A stretch of DNA of 64,000 nucleotides, taken from assembly GCF_001936475.1 (NCBI RefSeq), contig NZ_MSPQ01000006.1:1-64000 (forward strand). The letters are read 5' to 3'. The position numbers were made by a program, and so were the translations under genes. This document shows, one piece after another, positions 45,088 through 53,335 of this stretch. The notes beneath the pieces are model-generated. The model had not been told where the DNA came from, searched no databases, and was given only the letters and a program-made list of their open reading frames with translations. The stretch is from Algoriphagus marinus. GTDB taxonomy: Bacteria > Bacteroidota > Bacteroidia > Cytophagales > Cyclobacteriaceae. The stretch's first letter is position 1; every line of letters starts with the position of its first letter.

Positions 45088-46026
45088 ATGACTAACGCAA
45101 TCAAAGAGACAAACTTCAAGTTTCCTGGTCAAAAGGGATTCTACAAAGGAAAAGTAAGAGACGTCTATATTTTTGAAAATGAATTGATCGTAGTTGCATC
45201 AGACCGTATTTCGGCCTTCGATGTGGTATTGCCAAAACCAATCCCTTACAAAGGGCAAGTTCTCAATCAGATTGCTGCTAAATTCTTAAAAGCGACCTCC
45301 GATATTGTTCCAAATTGGGTCACCTCGACACCAGATCCAAATGTAACAATCGGTAAGCGATGCGAACCTTTCAAAGTGGAGATGGTAATTCGAGGTTATC
45401 TAGCGGGGCATGCAGCAAGAGAGTATAAAACCGGTAAAAGAATTCTTTGTGGAGTAGCGATGCCTGAAGGAATGAAGGAAAACGATGCTTTCCCTGAGCC
45501 TATCATCACCCCTACTACCAAAGCCGACCAAGGACACGACGAGGACATATCAAAAGAAGCAATACTTTCACAAGGAATAGTAAGTTCAGAGGACTATGCG
45601 ATTTTGGAAAAATATACCAGAGCATTGTTCCAGAGAGGGCAGGAAATGGCGGCTGAAATGGGTTTGATTCTGGTTGATACCAAATATGAATTTGGAAAAT
45701 TTGGAGATCAAATTCTGTTAATTGATGAAATTCATACCCCTGATTCTTCACGTTATTTTTATGCTGAAGGGTATGTAGAAAATCAAAAAAACAATCTTCC
45801 TCAAAAACAGCTATCAAAAGAGTTTGTTAGACAATGGTTGATTTCGAACGGATTTCAGGGAAAGGAAGGACAATCTGTCCCGGAAATGACTCATGAAATT
45901 GTAGAAAGCATCTCTGATCGCTATATTGAGCTTTTCGAAAAAATCACCGGAGAAGTATTTCAGAAAGCTGATACCTCAATCATTGAAAAACGAATAGAAA
46001 AAGCAATCCTTAATCACCTTAAATAA
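45088..46026 (+). CDS. purC: phosphoribosylaminoimidazole-succinocarboxamide synthase
   Basis: A 312-aa SAICAR synthetase, which joins CAIR to aspartate with ATP in purine biosynthesis. [29 protein letters not shown], the family signature region, is followed by [17 protein letters not shown] and the catalytic segment [15 protein letters not shown] ... [14 protein letters not shown] (in parts). The length matches the long bacterial form. The first gene of a tight set: the STAS gene begins 15 bp downstream. Confidence 0.95.
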   Translation: MTNAIKETNFKFPGQKGFYKGKVRDVYIFENELIVVASDRISAFDVVLPKPIPYKGQVLNQIAAKFLKATSDIVPNWVTSTPDPNVTIGKRCEPFKVEMVIRGYLAGHAAREYKTGKRILCGVAMPEGMKENDAFPEPIITPTTKADQGHDEDISKEAILSQGIVSSEDYAILEKYTRALFQRGQEMAAEMGLILVDTKYEFGKFGDQILLIDEIHTPDSSRYFYAEGYVENQKNNLPQKQLSKEFVRQWLISNGFQGKEGQSVPEMTHEIVESISDRYIELFEKITGEVFQKADTSIIEKRIEKAILNHLK

Positions 46027-46041
46027 GTAACTCTACCGACT

Positions 46042-46422
46042 ATGAAATATACAATTGATAAGAAAGAACAGTATGTCATCTTCACTCCTATGGAGGAAAA
46101 ACTTGACTCACTTCTTGCTCCAGTCCTAAAATCCGAACTATTAACAATCCATGCCGAAGGTTTTACCAATTTGGTTTTGGATATGAGCCAAGTAAAATAT
46201 GTTGATTCTTCAGGGCTTAGTGCACTCCTTGTTGGAGATCGTGAGTTTGGGAAAAATGGTGGAATTTTCCTGATTTCAGGAATACAGGATCATGTAATGA
46301 AGCTTCTTAAAATCTCTATGCTAGACAAGAAACTGAATTTGGTGACAAATTTGGAGGAAGCGGGAGAAGCTATCTTCATGCATGAAATTGAAAATGGTGA
46401 AGAAGAGGAGGAAGAAGGTTGA
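46042..46422 (+). CDS. STAS domain protein, anti-sigma antagonist-like
   Basis: A 126-aa STAS protein like SpoIIAA. The site LDMSQVKYVDSSGLSALL has the DSSG motif with Ser57 as the likely phosphorylatable residue. A short acidic tail ENGEEEEEEG is unusual. No anti-sigma kinase or sigma factor is adjacent, so the partner is encoded elsewhere. Its TGA overlaps the TTG of the next gene. Confidence 0.85.
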   Translation: MKYTIDKKEQYVIFTPMEEKLDSLLAPVLKSELLTIHAEGFTNLVLDMSQVKYVDSSGLSALLVGDREFGKNGGIFLISGIQDHVMKLLKISMLDKKLNLVTNLEEAGEAIFMHEIENGEEEEEEG

Positions 46423-47336
46423 TACCAGATTTTGACGTCACAATTCTAGGTAATACTTCTTCTATTCCAGTACACGGAAGAAATCATACTGCCCAAATCA
46501 TCCGATTTGGGCAGCATTGTTTATTGTTGGATTGTGGGGAAGGTATGCAGATTCAAGCAAGAAAGTTTAAAATCAAAACATCCCGAATCAATCATGTCTT
46601 CATAAGCCATTTGCATGGAGATCATTATTTGGGATTAGTGGGCTTATTATCAAGCTATCACCTCGCAAAAAGGCAAAGTCCGCTTACAATATTCGGACCT
46701 AAAGGATTGGATGAAATCATCACCACACATTTCAGATGGAGTGATACAAAACTAAGCTACCCAATCACTTTTATCCAAACCAATAATGATTCTATGAATC
46801 TATTGCTTGATGAAAAACTTTTTCAAGTTTACAGTTTCCCACTCAAGCATAGAATTCCAACAACTGGTTTTCTGATTCGTGAAAAATATGGTCTTCGCAG
46901 TCTCATCAAACAAAAGCTCGAGGAAAAAGAACTAAGTATTGAAGCTATTAAATCCCTGCGATCAGGCATCGATTATTATTCTCAAGAAGGCGAGGTATTT
47001 AAGGTGAAAGAATTTACATACCCACTTCCACCACTTAGATCTTATGCCTTTTGTTCGGACACGATTTTTGATCCAGAGTTAAAAAAATACATCGCCAATG
47101 TAGATTTGCTTTATCACGAATCTACTTTTATGGAGCAAGACAAAGAAAGAGCTAATTTAACTTTTCATAGCACTGCCAAACAAGCTGCGGAAATTGCTAA
47201 ATCTTCTAATGCTAAAAAGCTTTTACTTGGACACTTCTCCTCTCGCTACGCAGATTTGGAAGAGATGCTCATCGAAGCTCAATCCGTATTTCCTGATTCT
47301 ATCTTAAGTGAAGAAGGTCAAAGCTATATTATATGA
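46419..47336 (+). CDS. rnz: ribonuclease Z
   Basis: A 305-aa metallo-beta-lactamase fold endoribonuclease that trims tRNA 3' ends. The metal motif is SHLHGDHYLGL with H64, H66, D68 and H69. Other ligands include HESTF and LLGHFSSRY. The N-terminus FDVTILGNTSSIP matches the family start, which places the initiation codon at TTG 46419 inside a TTGA overlap with the STAS stop. The next gene starts in an ATGA overlap. Confidence 0.92.
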   Translation: MIPDFDVTILGNTSSIPVHGRNHTAQIIRFGQHCLLLDCGEGMQIQARKFKIKTSRINHVFISHLHGDHYLGLVGLLSSYHLAKRQSPLTIFGPKGLDEIITTHFRWSDTKLSYPITFIQTNNDSMNLLLDEKLFQVYSFPLKHRIPTTGFLIREKYGLRSLIKQKLEEKELSIEAIKSLRSGIDYYSQEGEVFKVKEFTYPLPPLRSYAFCSDTIFDPELKKYIANVDLLYHESTFMEQDKERANLTFHSTAKQAAEIAKSSNAKKLLLGHFSSRYADLEEMLIEAQSVFPDSILSEEGQSYII

Positions 47337-48124
47337 ACGAAGCCAAGCACTCCCGAAAAACCAATCTTTTCATTATTCTCGGAAGCATCTTTCTCACTAA
47401 TGCGATCCTTGCGGAAGTAATTGGAGTTAAAATTTTTTCAGCTGAAAAAACCCTGGGATTCACCCCTGTGAACTGGAATTTCTTTGGGGAATATATTCTT
47501 GATTTTAATCTGACTGCCGGAGCTGTAATCTGGCCTGTCGTCTTTATTACTACTGATATCATCAATGAATATTTTGGGAAAAAGGGAGTTAGAAAAATCA
47601 GCTTTATAACCGCAGGACTGATTGCCTATGTTTTTTTGGTGATTAGTTTGGTCACGGTTCTCGTTCCTGCAGATTTCTGGCTTGATGTAAATGCAACTAC
47701 TCCAGATGGAGAGAGCTTTAACATTAGCTATGCTTTCAACACCATTTTCAGGCAAGGATTAGGAATTATCCTTGGCTCTTTGACAGCATTCCTACTCGGT
47801 CAATTGATTGATGTGTATGTCTTTCAAAAATTAAGAGCTATCACAGGTGAGAAAATGATCTGGCTAAGAGCAACTGGATCCACCTTTGTTTCCCAATTCA
47901 TAGATTCTTTTGTGGTATTGGGAATTGCATTTTATGTATTTGGAAATTGGGAATTAAGCCAAGTATTAGCCGTTGGCATCATCAATTATATTTACAAGTT
48001 CACAGTCGCAATAGCACTGACACCCTTACTTTACGTCGGGCATAATATCATTGACCGATATCTGGGCAAAGACCTTGCATCAGAAATGATGGAAGAAGCC
48101 AGCGAGGACAAAGCATTCATTTAA
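47333..48124 (+). CDS. yhhQ: queuosine precursor transporter (YhhQ family)
   Basis: A 263-aa integral membrane protein with about six hydrophobic segments (KTNLFIILGSIFLTNAILAEV, AGAVIWPVVFITTDIINEYFG, FITAGLIAYVFLVISLVTVL in parts, and others). The conserved TDIINEYFGKKGVRK and LRATGSTFVSQFIDSFVVLG segments are diagnostic of YhhQ/DUF165, the transporter for queuosine precursors (preQ0 or queuine). Here it follows rnz, which keeps a tRNA-maturation theme. It ends the operon before a candidate terminator. Confidence 0.88.
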   Translation: MNEAKHSRKTNLFIILGSIFLTNAILAEVIGVKIFSAEKTLGFTPVNWNFFGEYILDFNLTAGAVIWPVVFITTDIINEYFGKKGVRKISFITAGLIAYVFLVISLVTVLVPADFWLDVNATTPDGESFNISYAFNTIFRQGLGIILGSLTAFLLGQLIDVYVFQKLRAITGEKMIWLRATGSTFVSQFIDSFVVLGIAFYVFGNWELSQVLAVGIINYIYKFTVAIALTPLLYVGHNIIDRYLGKDLASEMMEEASEDKAFI

Positions 48125-48193
48125 AAAGGTTGATGATGATTAATATATATCCAACCGGTTAGATCGGTAGAGAGAAATACGCTAAAAGAATTT

Positions 48194-48233
48194 GGGGGTA
48201 AATCTGAATTTGATTCGCAACTCCCCCTTTTTT
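48194..48233 (+). terminator. terminator after the purC-yhhQ operon
   Basis: GGGGG (48194-48198) pairs with CCCCC (48223-48227), with an inner AATC/GATT pairing and internal loops, and is followed by T6 (48228-48233). It lies 70 nt after the yhhQ stop. Confidence 0.7.
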
Positions 48234-48412
48234 CAGGAAGACAAGAAGAGTTCTGAGGTTATTCCAGATAATCACCTAACTTATTTTTGAAATGGCATTC
48301 CATTCAATACGATAAAAAATCCTGCAAAAGCCATTTCTAGCGATCCGAACAAAATATATTTTGCCCAAATCACAGTTTCTATTAAGAATATTCTAAATAC
48401 TTTTATATGATG

Positions 48413-48444
48413 TTTGGTTTTCAAAATATAATAGCATACTTTTG
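48413..48444 (+). promoter_or_regulatory. promoter of the DEAD-box helicase gene
   Basis: TTTG (48413-48416), a 20-nt spacer and TACTTTTG (48437-48444) match the Bacteroidota TTTG-N19/20-TAnnTTTG promoter without mismatch. Transcription would begin near 48451, giving a leader of about 100 nt before the ATG at 48550. Apart from the terminator and this promoter, the 48125-48549 gap holds no gene I can support. Confidence 0.7.
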
Positions 48445-48549
48445 CACCGTCAATAAGACGTAGAACATTTTTCTGTGCCGTGAAATCCTTACTGTCGCTT
48501 GTCTGGGATAATCATTAGGAGTACATGGCAAGAAAAGTAAGGAAACATC

Positions 48550-50343
48550 ATGGAAAACACACTCAAGTTCTCTGACTTGGGAATTTCTAACGAAATTCTT
48601 AAGTCTGTGGAAGAGATGGGCTATACCCAACCTTCCGAAATTCAAACTCAAGCTATACCTTTCCTTCTTCAAGGAAGAGATGTCATTGGACAGGCTCAAA
48701 CTGGTACAGGTAAAACTGCTGCATTTGCAATCCCAATTATCGACCTAGTCGATCCGGATATGAATCAGCCACAAGCAATAATCCTCTGCCCTACTCGTGA
48801 ACTTGCAGTTCAGGTAGAAGGCGAGATTCAGAAGCTTGCAAAATTTCACCGAAGAATCAACTCTGTTGCAATCTACGGTGGCGAATCTATCGATAGACAA
48901 ATCAGAGTACTTCGTAGAGGTGTTCAGATTGTGGTCGGAACTCCAGGTCGTGTACAGGATCATATCAACCGTGGCACCCTTAAGTTGGATGGCGCTGGTA
49001 TCATCGTTCTTGATGAAGCAGATGAGATGCTTGACATGGGCTTTAGAGACGATATCGAAGCTATTCTCCAGGAAATGCCTTCAGAAAGACAAACTGTCTT
49101 TTTCTCTGCCACAATGGCAAAACCAATCATGGATTTGACTCGGAAGTATCAAAAAAATCCAGAGATCATCAAGGTTGCTAAAAAAGAATTGACTGTTGAT
49201 TTAATCGAGCAGGTTTATTACGAAGTTAAAAATTCATTGAAAATGGATTTGATGGCTCGTCTGATGACCGTTAATAATTATGCACTAAGCGTGGTATTCT
49301 GTAATACAAAACGTATGACAGATGAAGTGACTGAAACTTTGGGTTCTAAAGGAATTCTTGCTGAAGCACTACATGGTGATCTTTCTCAAGCACAGCGTGA
49401 TAAAGTAATGGGCAAGTTCAGAAAAGGACTTTGTACCGTTCTAGTTGCAACTGATGTAGCTGCAAGAGGAATCGACGTAGACAATGTGGAAGCCGTATTC
49501 AACTACGATCTACCTTTAGATGAGGAGTACTATGTACACCGAATCGGTAGAACAGGACGTGCTGGTAAATCAGGAACAGCAATCAACTTTGTATCAGGAA
49601 GAAGAGATGCAATGAAAGTTCGTGATTTGGAGCGCTTCACTAAGGCGACTATCAATAAAATGTCTCCTCCATCTGTTGCTGACTTGATCGAATTGAAAAA
49701 AGCTCAACTTGTAAAAGATGTGGCAGCACAAGTGGCTAAACCAGGAGACAATCAAATATTTGAGGCTTCTATCGGTCAAATGCTTGCTGAAGGCATGACG
49801 CTTGACCAAGTAGCAATAGGCCTTATCAAACTAGTGATGGGTGACACGGTAAAAGAGCTTAGCGAACAAAACTTCAGCATAGACTCATTCGGTGGAGATC
49901 GCAGAAGAGAAGGTGGACGTGATAGCCGAGATGGCGGAAGAGACCGTGAGCGTGGTGGAAGATTTGATCGCAATGAGCGATTCTCTCCACGAGGTGAGCG
50001 AAGTGAGCGTGGAGATCGTAGCGAAAGAGGTCCAAGACGAGAATTTGCTGGTAGAGATGGAGGAAGCAGAGACGGAGGAACTAGACCTGAGCGAGTTCGC
50101 GAAGCAAACATGACTCGTTTATTCTTAAATCTTGGTAAAAAAGACAGAATTCGACCAAATGATATCGTTGGAGCCATTGCTGGTGAAACTGGTATCTCAG
50201 GAAAAAATATCGGTGGAATTGACATCTATGATAACTTCTCTTTTGTAGATGTACCTACAAGAGATGCTGAACAAGTAATCAACGGTATGAAAAACAACAC
50301 CATAAAAGGTAAAAGTGTAAACATGGAGATATCCAAAGGATAA
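48550..50343 (+). CDS. deaD: DEAD-box RNA helicase (DeaD/CsdA type)
   Basis: A 597-aa ATP-dependent RNA helicase. The Q motif GYTQPSEIQTQA, Walker A AQTGTGKT, PTRELAVQ, LDEADEM, SAT and HRIGRTGRAG are all present in the right order over residues 1-370. Residues about 450-515 are an Arg/Gly/Asp/Ser-rich linker, and 520-597 is a DbpA-type RNA-binding domain (MTRLFLNLGKKDRIRPNDIVG). This resembles cold-inducible CsdA, which unwinds RNA during ribosome assembly or decay at low temperature. A long leader could hold cold-sensitive control. Confidence 0.9.
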   Translation: MENTLKFSDLGISNEILKSVEEMGYTQPSEIQTQAIPFLLQGRDVIGQAQTGTGKTAAFAIPIIDLVDPDMNQPQAIILCPTRELAVQVEGEIQKLAKFHRRINSVAIYGGESIDRQIRVLRRGVQIVVGTPGRVQDHINRGTLKLDGAGIIVLDEADEMLDMGFRDDIEAILQEMPSERQTVFFSATMAKPIMDLTRKYQKNPEIIKVAKKELTVDLIEQVYYEVKNSLKMDLMARLMTVNNYALSVVFCNTKRMTDEVTETLGSKGILAEALHGDLSQAQRDKVMGKFRKGLCTVLVATDVAARGIDVDNVEAVFNYDLPLDEEYYVHRIGRTGRAGKSGTAINFVSGRRDAMKVRDLERFTKATINKMSPPSVADLIELKKAQLVKDVAAQVAKPGDNQIFEASIGQMLAEGMTLDQVAIGLIKLVMGDTVKELSEQNFSIDSFGGDRRREGGRDSRDGGRDRERGGRFDRNERFSPRGERSERGDRSERGPRREFAGRDGGSRDGGTRPERVREANMTRLFLNLGKKDRIRPNDIVGAIAGETGISGKNIGGIDIYDNFSFVDVPTRDAEQVINGMKNNTIKGKSVNMEISKG

Positions 50344-50364
50344 TTTCCCAACCTTAATAATTTC

Positions 50365-50398
50365 AAAAGCACATTTCTTCAGGAAATGTGCTTTTTTT
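50365..50398 (+). terminator. intrinsic terminator after the helicase gene
   Basis: GCACATTTC (50369-50377) pairs with GAAATGTGC (50383-50391) across a 5-nt loop, extended by A4/T4, with a T7 tail (50392-50398). Confidence 0.9.
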
Positions 50399-50420
50399 GT
50401 TTTTATAAACTGAAAAGTCC

Positions 50421-51125
50421 ATGCAGCTATTCTTTCAAGAAAATTCCCAGCCACCTGAGATCGAATTTGATTCTGAAGAATCCAAGCATCTTACCCGTGT
50501 TCTTAGAAAAAAAAATGGAGACTTGGTTTCGGTAACAAATGGAGAAGGAAAGCTTTTCGATTGTATTATCACTGACGCAAATCCGAAGAAAACGAAACTT
50601 TCAGTACAAAAAGTAACAGAAATTCCTGAAGATGAATTTTACATCCATTTGGCAATAGCTCCAACCAAAAGTCCTGATCGAATGGAGTGGATGATTGAAA
50701 AAATAACTGAAATCGGCTTTCATGAATTATCATTGATCCAAACCTCAAATTCTGAGCGATCATTTTTAAAAACAGATAGACTTCAGAAAAAAATTATTTC
50801 TGCCTGCAAACAAAGTTTGAAGTATCGAATTCCAAAGCTAAACCCTATTCAATCACTTAAAGAATTGATTGAATCTAATAAACAATTAGAAAATCAGCGA
50901 TTTATCGCTTATGTTGATGAAAATCATCAGAACCATTTTATGGATGTCGCTAAAGCGAAAGGTAATTATTTGATTTTAATTGGACCTGAAGGCGACTTCT
51001 CTGAAGAGGAGATTCAAATGGCAATCAAAGAAAACTTCCTTCCTGTATCACTTGGGAAAAGTAGACTTCGTACAGAAACCGCCGGTTTAGTAGCAGTCGA
51101 TATCCTTCAACTTTTGAATCGATAA
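50421..51125 (+). CDS. rsmE: 16S rRNA m3U1498 methyltransferase
   Basis: A 234-aa SPOUT-class methyltransferase. The start MQLFFQEN is followed by the PUA-like domain EESKHLTRVLRKKNGD and then the catalytic knot: IAPTKSPDRMEWMIEKITEIG, ERSFLKTDRLQKKIISACKQS (in parts), GPEGDFSEEEI and LGKSRLRTETAGLVA. It modifies U1498 of 16S rRNA in the 30S subunit. Length and motifs are standard. It neighbours the helicase, another ribosome-related gene. Confidence 0.93.
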   Translation: MQLFFQENSQPPEIEFDSEESKHLTRVLRKKNGDLVSVTNGEGKLFDCIITDANPKKTKLSVQKVTEIPEDEFYIHLAIAPTKSPDRMEWMIEKITEIGFHELSLIQTSNSERSFLKTDRLQKKIISACKQSLKYRIPKLNPIQSLKELIESNKQLENQRFIAYVDENHQNHFMDVAKAKGNYLILIGPEGDFSEEEIQMAIKENFLPVSLGKSRLRTETAGLVAVDILQLLNR

Positions 51126-51204
51126 TTTATTTCTGTTTATAGTTTACTGAAGCTTAGCAAAGTATTGCATTTTCATTAATTTAGAGTTTAAGCCAATTTT
51201 AACC

Positions 51205-51558
51205 GTGCCATACAAAGAGCGAGACATAGAGAAAAAGTATTATTCTATCGGAGAGGTAGCTACCATGTTCAAGGTAGCACCATCATTGATTCGATATTGG
51301 GAAGGTGAGTTTGATATCATTAATCCAAAAAAAGACCGAAAGGGAAATCGAAGATATACTAAGCCTGATATTCAAAAGATAAAATACATTTACCATTTGG
51401 TAAAGGAAAAAGGATATACCCTTCAAGGAGCTCAAGAAGTGATAAAGGCGGGTACAGATCAAGGTTTTGACAAGGTTGTTGCCGTTCAGAAACTTCAAGA
51501 AATTAAAGACTTTTTAATCTCTATCCGTGACCAATACAACGCAAAGTCCCAATCCTGA
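51205..51558 (+). CDS. MerR family transcriptional regulator
   Basis: A 117-aa protein starting from GTG 51205. The MerR helix-turn-helix is YYSIGEVATMFKVAPSLIRYWEGEF, with the wing KDRKGNRRYTKPDIQKI, then a coiled region EKGYTLQGAQEVI. The effector domain is absent, so it is a minimal MerR like MlrA-type regulators. Its end overlaps the dprA start by 32 bp. Confidence 0.85.
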   Translation: MPYKERDIEKKYYSIGEVATMFKVAPSLIRYWEGEFDIINPKKDRKGNRRYTKPDIQKIKYIYHLVKEKGYTLQGAQEVIKAGTDQGFDKVVAVQKLQEIKDFLISIRDQYNAKSQS

Positions 51559-52660
51559 GGAATTACGCTACTTCATTGCACTTTCGCTTGCTCCTAAGAT
51601 TGGGCCTGGCATCTTTAAAGCTATTATAGCTTATGCCGGATCAGCTCAAAACTTTTTCAGTCTCCCGAAAGGAAAAGTTTTAAAAACTCCTAAAGTCGGG
51701 TCCAAATTACTTGAGCTTAGAAATCAGGAACAGGAATTACTAAGAAAAGCAGATGAACTGATTTCAAGCTGTGCGAAATCAGGCTATCGGATTTTCACAT
51801 CTTTGGATTCGGATTTCCCGACTCGACTCAAGGTTCAAGAGGATAGCCCTGTTTTGTTTTTTGCCAAAGGCTCCGGAAGTTTAAATTTTGACAGATCTGT
51901 TGGAATAGTAGGCACACGAAGCGCCACCACCTATGGAAAAAGTGCCACTCGGAAAATCATCGAAGACTTAGCGATCTATCAACCGGCAATCATTTCAGGC
52001 TTGGCCTATGGAATAGATATAGAAGCTCATCGAGCCGCATTGGCTGTGGGATTACCAACTGTAGCAGTGATGGGATCTCCAATTAATCAAATTTACCCTG
52101 CTGTCCATCGAAAAACAGCTGAGTCAATTTTAGAAACAGGTCTGGTAATGAGTGAATATGCACCCGGATCTAAAATGACTCCGGGGAATTTCCCAGCAAG
52201 AAACCGAATCATTGCCAGTCTTTCGGATGCTTTAATCGTCGTAGAAGCAGCGGAAAAAGGTGGTGCTTTGATTACTGCCGAAATTGCCTATAGCTATGAT
52301 AAGGATGTTTTTGCTGTTCCGGGAAATCTACAATCACCTTTCAGCGAAGGCTGTAATCAATTGATCAAGAAAATGAAGGCTAATATCTATACCGGCCCGG
52401 GAGATATTGCTGAGGCACTTTTTTGGGTAAAACCCGGAGAAAAAGAAGTTAAAAAACCTGCTTTAGATCTTAGCAATAGAAATTCTGATGAAAAAATCGT
52501 CCTAGAATTCCTGATGGATAAAAATGAATCAGAAATAGATCAAATCTGCTATGGCACAGAAATACCACTGGGTCCTCTTGCGTCATTACTTTTGAGTCTG
52601 GAATTTGAAGGTCTTATTAAGTCACTCCCCGGAAAGAAATATAAACTATTGGGATATTAA
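51527..52660 (+). CDS. dprA: DNA-processing protein DprA
   Basis: A 377-aa protein that protects incoming ssDNA and loads RecA in natural transformation. The Rossmann-like core carries GIVGTRSATTYGKSATRK, ISGLAYGIDIEAHRAAL, VAVMGSPINQIYPAVHR, FPARNRIIASLSDALIVVEA and GALITAEIAYSYDKDVFAVPGN. Residues about 310-377 form a winged-helix DML1-like domain. The GTG start at 51527 lies within the MerR gene. Other competence genes are not in the window. Confidence 0.92.
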   Translation: MTNTTQSPNPEELRYFIALSLAPKIGPGIFKAIIAYAGSAQNFFSLPKGKVLKTPKVGSKLLELRNQEQELLRKADELISSCAKSGYRIFTSLDSDFPTRLKVQEDSPVLFFAKGSGSLNFDRSVGIVGTRSATTYGKSATRKIIEDLAIYQPAIISGLAYGIDIEAHRAALAVGLPTVAVMGSPINQIYPAVHRKTAESILETGLVMSEYAPGSKMTPGNFPARNRIIASLSDALIVVEAAEKGGALITAEIAYSYDKDVFAVPGNLQSPFSEGCNQLIKKMKANIYTGPGDIAEALFWVKPGEKEVKKPALDLSNRNSDEKIVLEFLMDKNESEIDQICYGTEIPLGPLASLLLSLEFEGLIKSLPGKKYKLLGY

Positions 52661-52854
52661 TTCGAGACTTTATTTACCCTTTCGGGAAATATAGAGCTTC
52701 AAGTGATCATAATACCAGTCCAGGTAAAATTACATCGGGCTTATTTCTTTACTTTTTCAATTTAATCCACTAGTATAGAGGAAACTCTATCCCATCACAT
52801 TTGATCAGTTTTCTCCTGTTAAATCCAGTATTTTAATTTAAACGATTATTAGAA

Positions 52855-53331
52855 ATGCCAAACTACAAACTTGAAATAAACGAAAAGACCTATGAAGTTG
52901 TAGCTGAAGAAGGCACATCTTTGCTTTGGGTGATTCGTGAGCATTTAGGGTTAACGGGTACAAAGTATGGTTGCGGAATTGCTCAATGTGGTGCTTGTAC
53001 TATTCACGTAGATAATGTCCCGATGAGAGCTTGTGTCTTACAAGTAGAAAATTTTTCTGATGGCCAAAAGATAAAAACTATTGAGGGATTAGCTGAGAAT
53101 AGCGACCATCCACTACAAAAGGCTTGGATTGAAGCCCAAGCTCCTCAATGCGGCTATTGTCAATCCGGGCAAATTATGCAGGCTGCCGCTCTATTAAACG
53201 AAAACCCCAATCCTAGTCGAGACGAGATAAAGTCTAAAATGAATGGAATTCTATGTCGATGCGGCACCTATCTCAGGATTATAAAAGCGATTGAAATTGC
53301 GGCTTCTAACGAAATAAAGGCAAAAGGTTAA
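52855..53331 (+). CDS. 2Fe-2S subunit of an exported molybdenum hydroxylase
   Basis: A 158-aa iron-sulfur subunit of the isoquinoline 1-oxidoreductase (IorA) / xanthine-dehydrogenase small-subunit type. The first cluster is ligated by C40, C45, C48 and C60 (GCGIAQCGAC...MRAC) and the second by C99, C102, C134 and C136 (CGYC...CRC). It has no signal peptide of its own, so it probably travels with the Tat-exported large subunit. The large subunit gene is 4 bp downstream. It passes electrons from the molybdenum site to an acceptor not encoded here. Confidence 0.9.
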   Translation: MPNYKLEINEKTYEVVAEEGTSLLWVIREHLGLTGTKYGCGIAQCGACTIHVDNVPMRACVLQVENFSDGQKIKTIEGLAENSDHPLQKAWIEAQAPQCGYCQSGQIMQAAALLNENPNPSRDEIKSKMNGILCRCGTYLRIIKAIEIAASNEIKAKG

Positions 53332-53335
53332 TATC

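Noticed and set aside
46042-46422. STAS protein as part of a local partner-switching module
   Set aside because: No kinase, phosphatase or sigma factor gene adjoins it; the neighbours are purC and rnz.
48421-48699. Minus-strand open frame across the helicase start
   Set aside because: It is antisense to the helicase N-terminus and its promoter and has no recognisable protein pattern.
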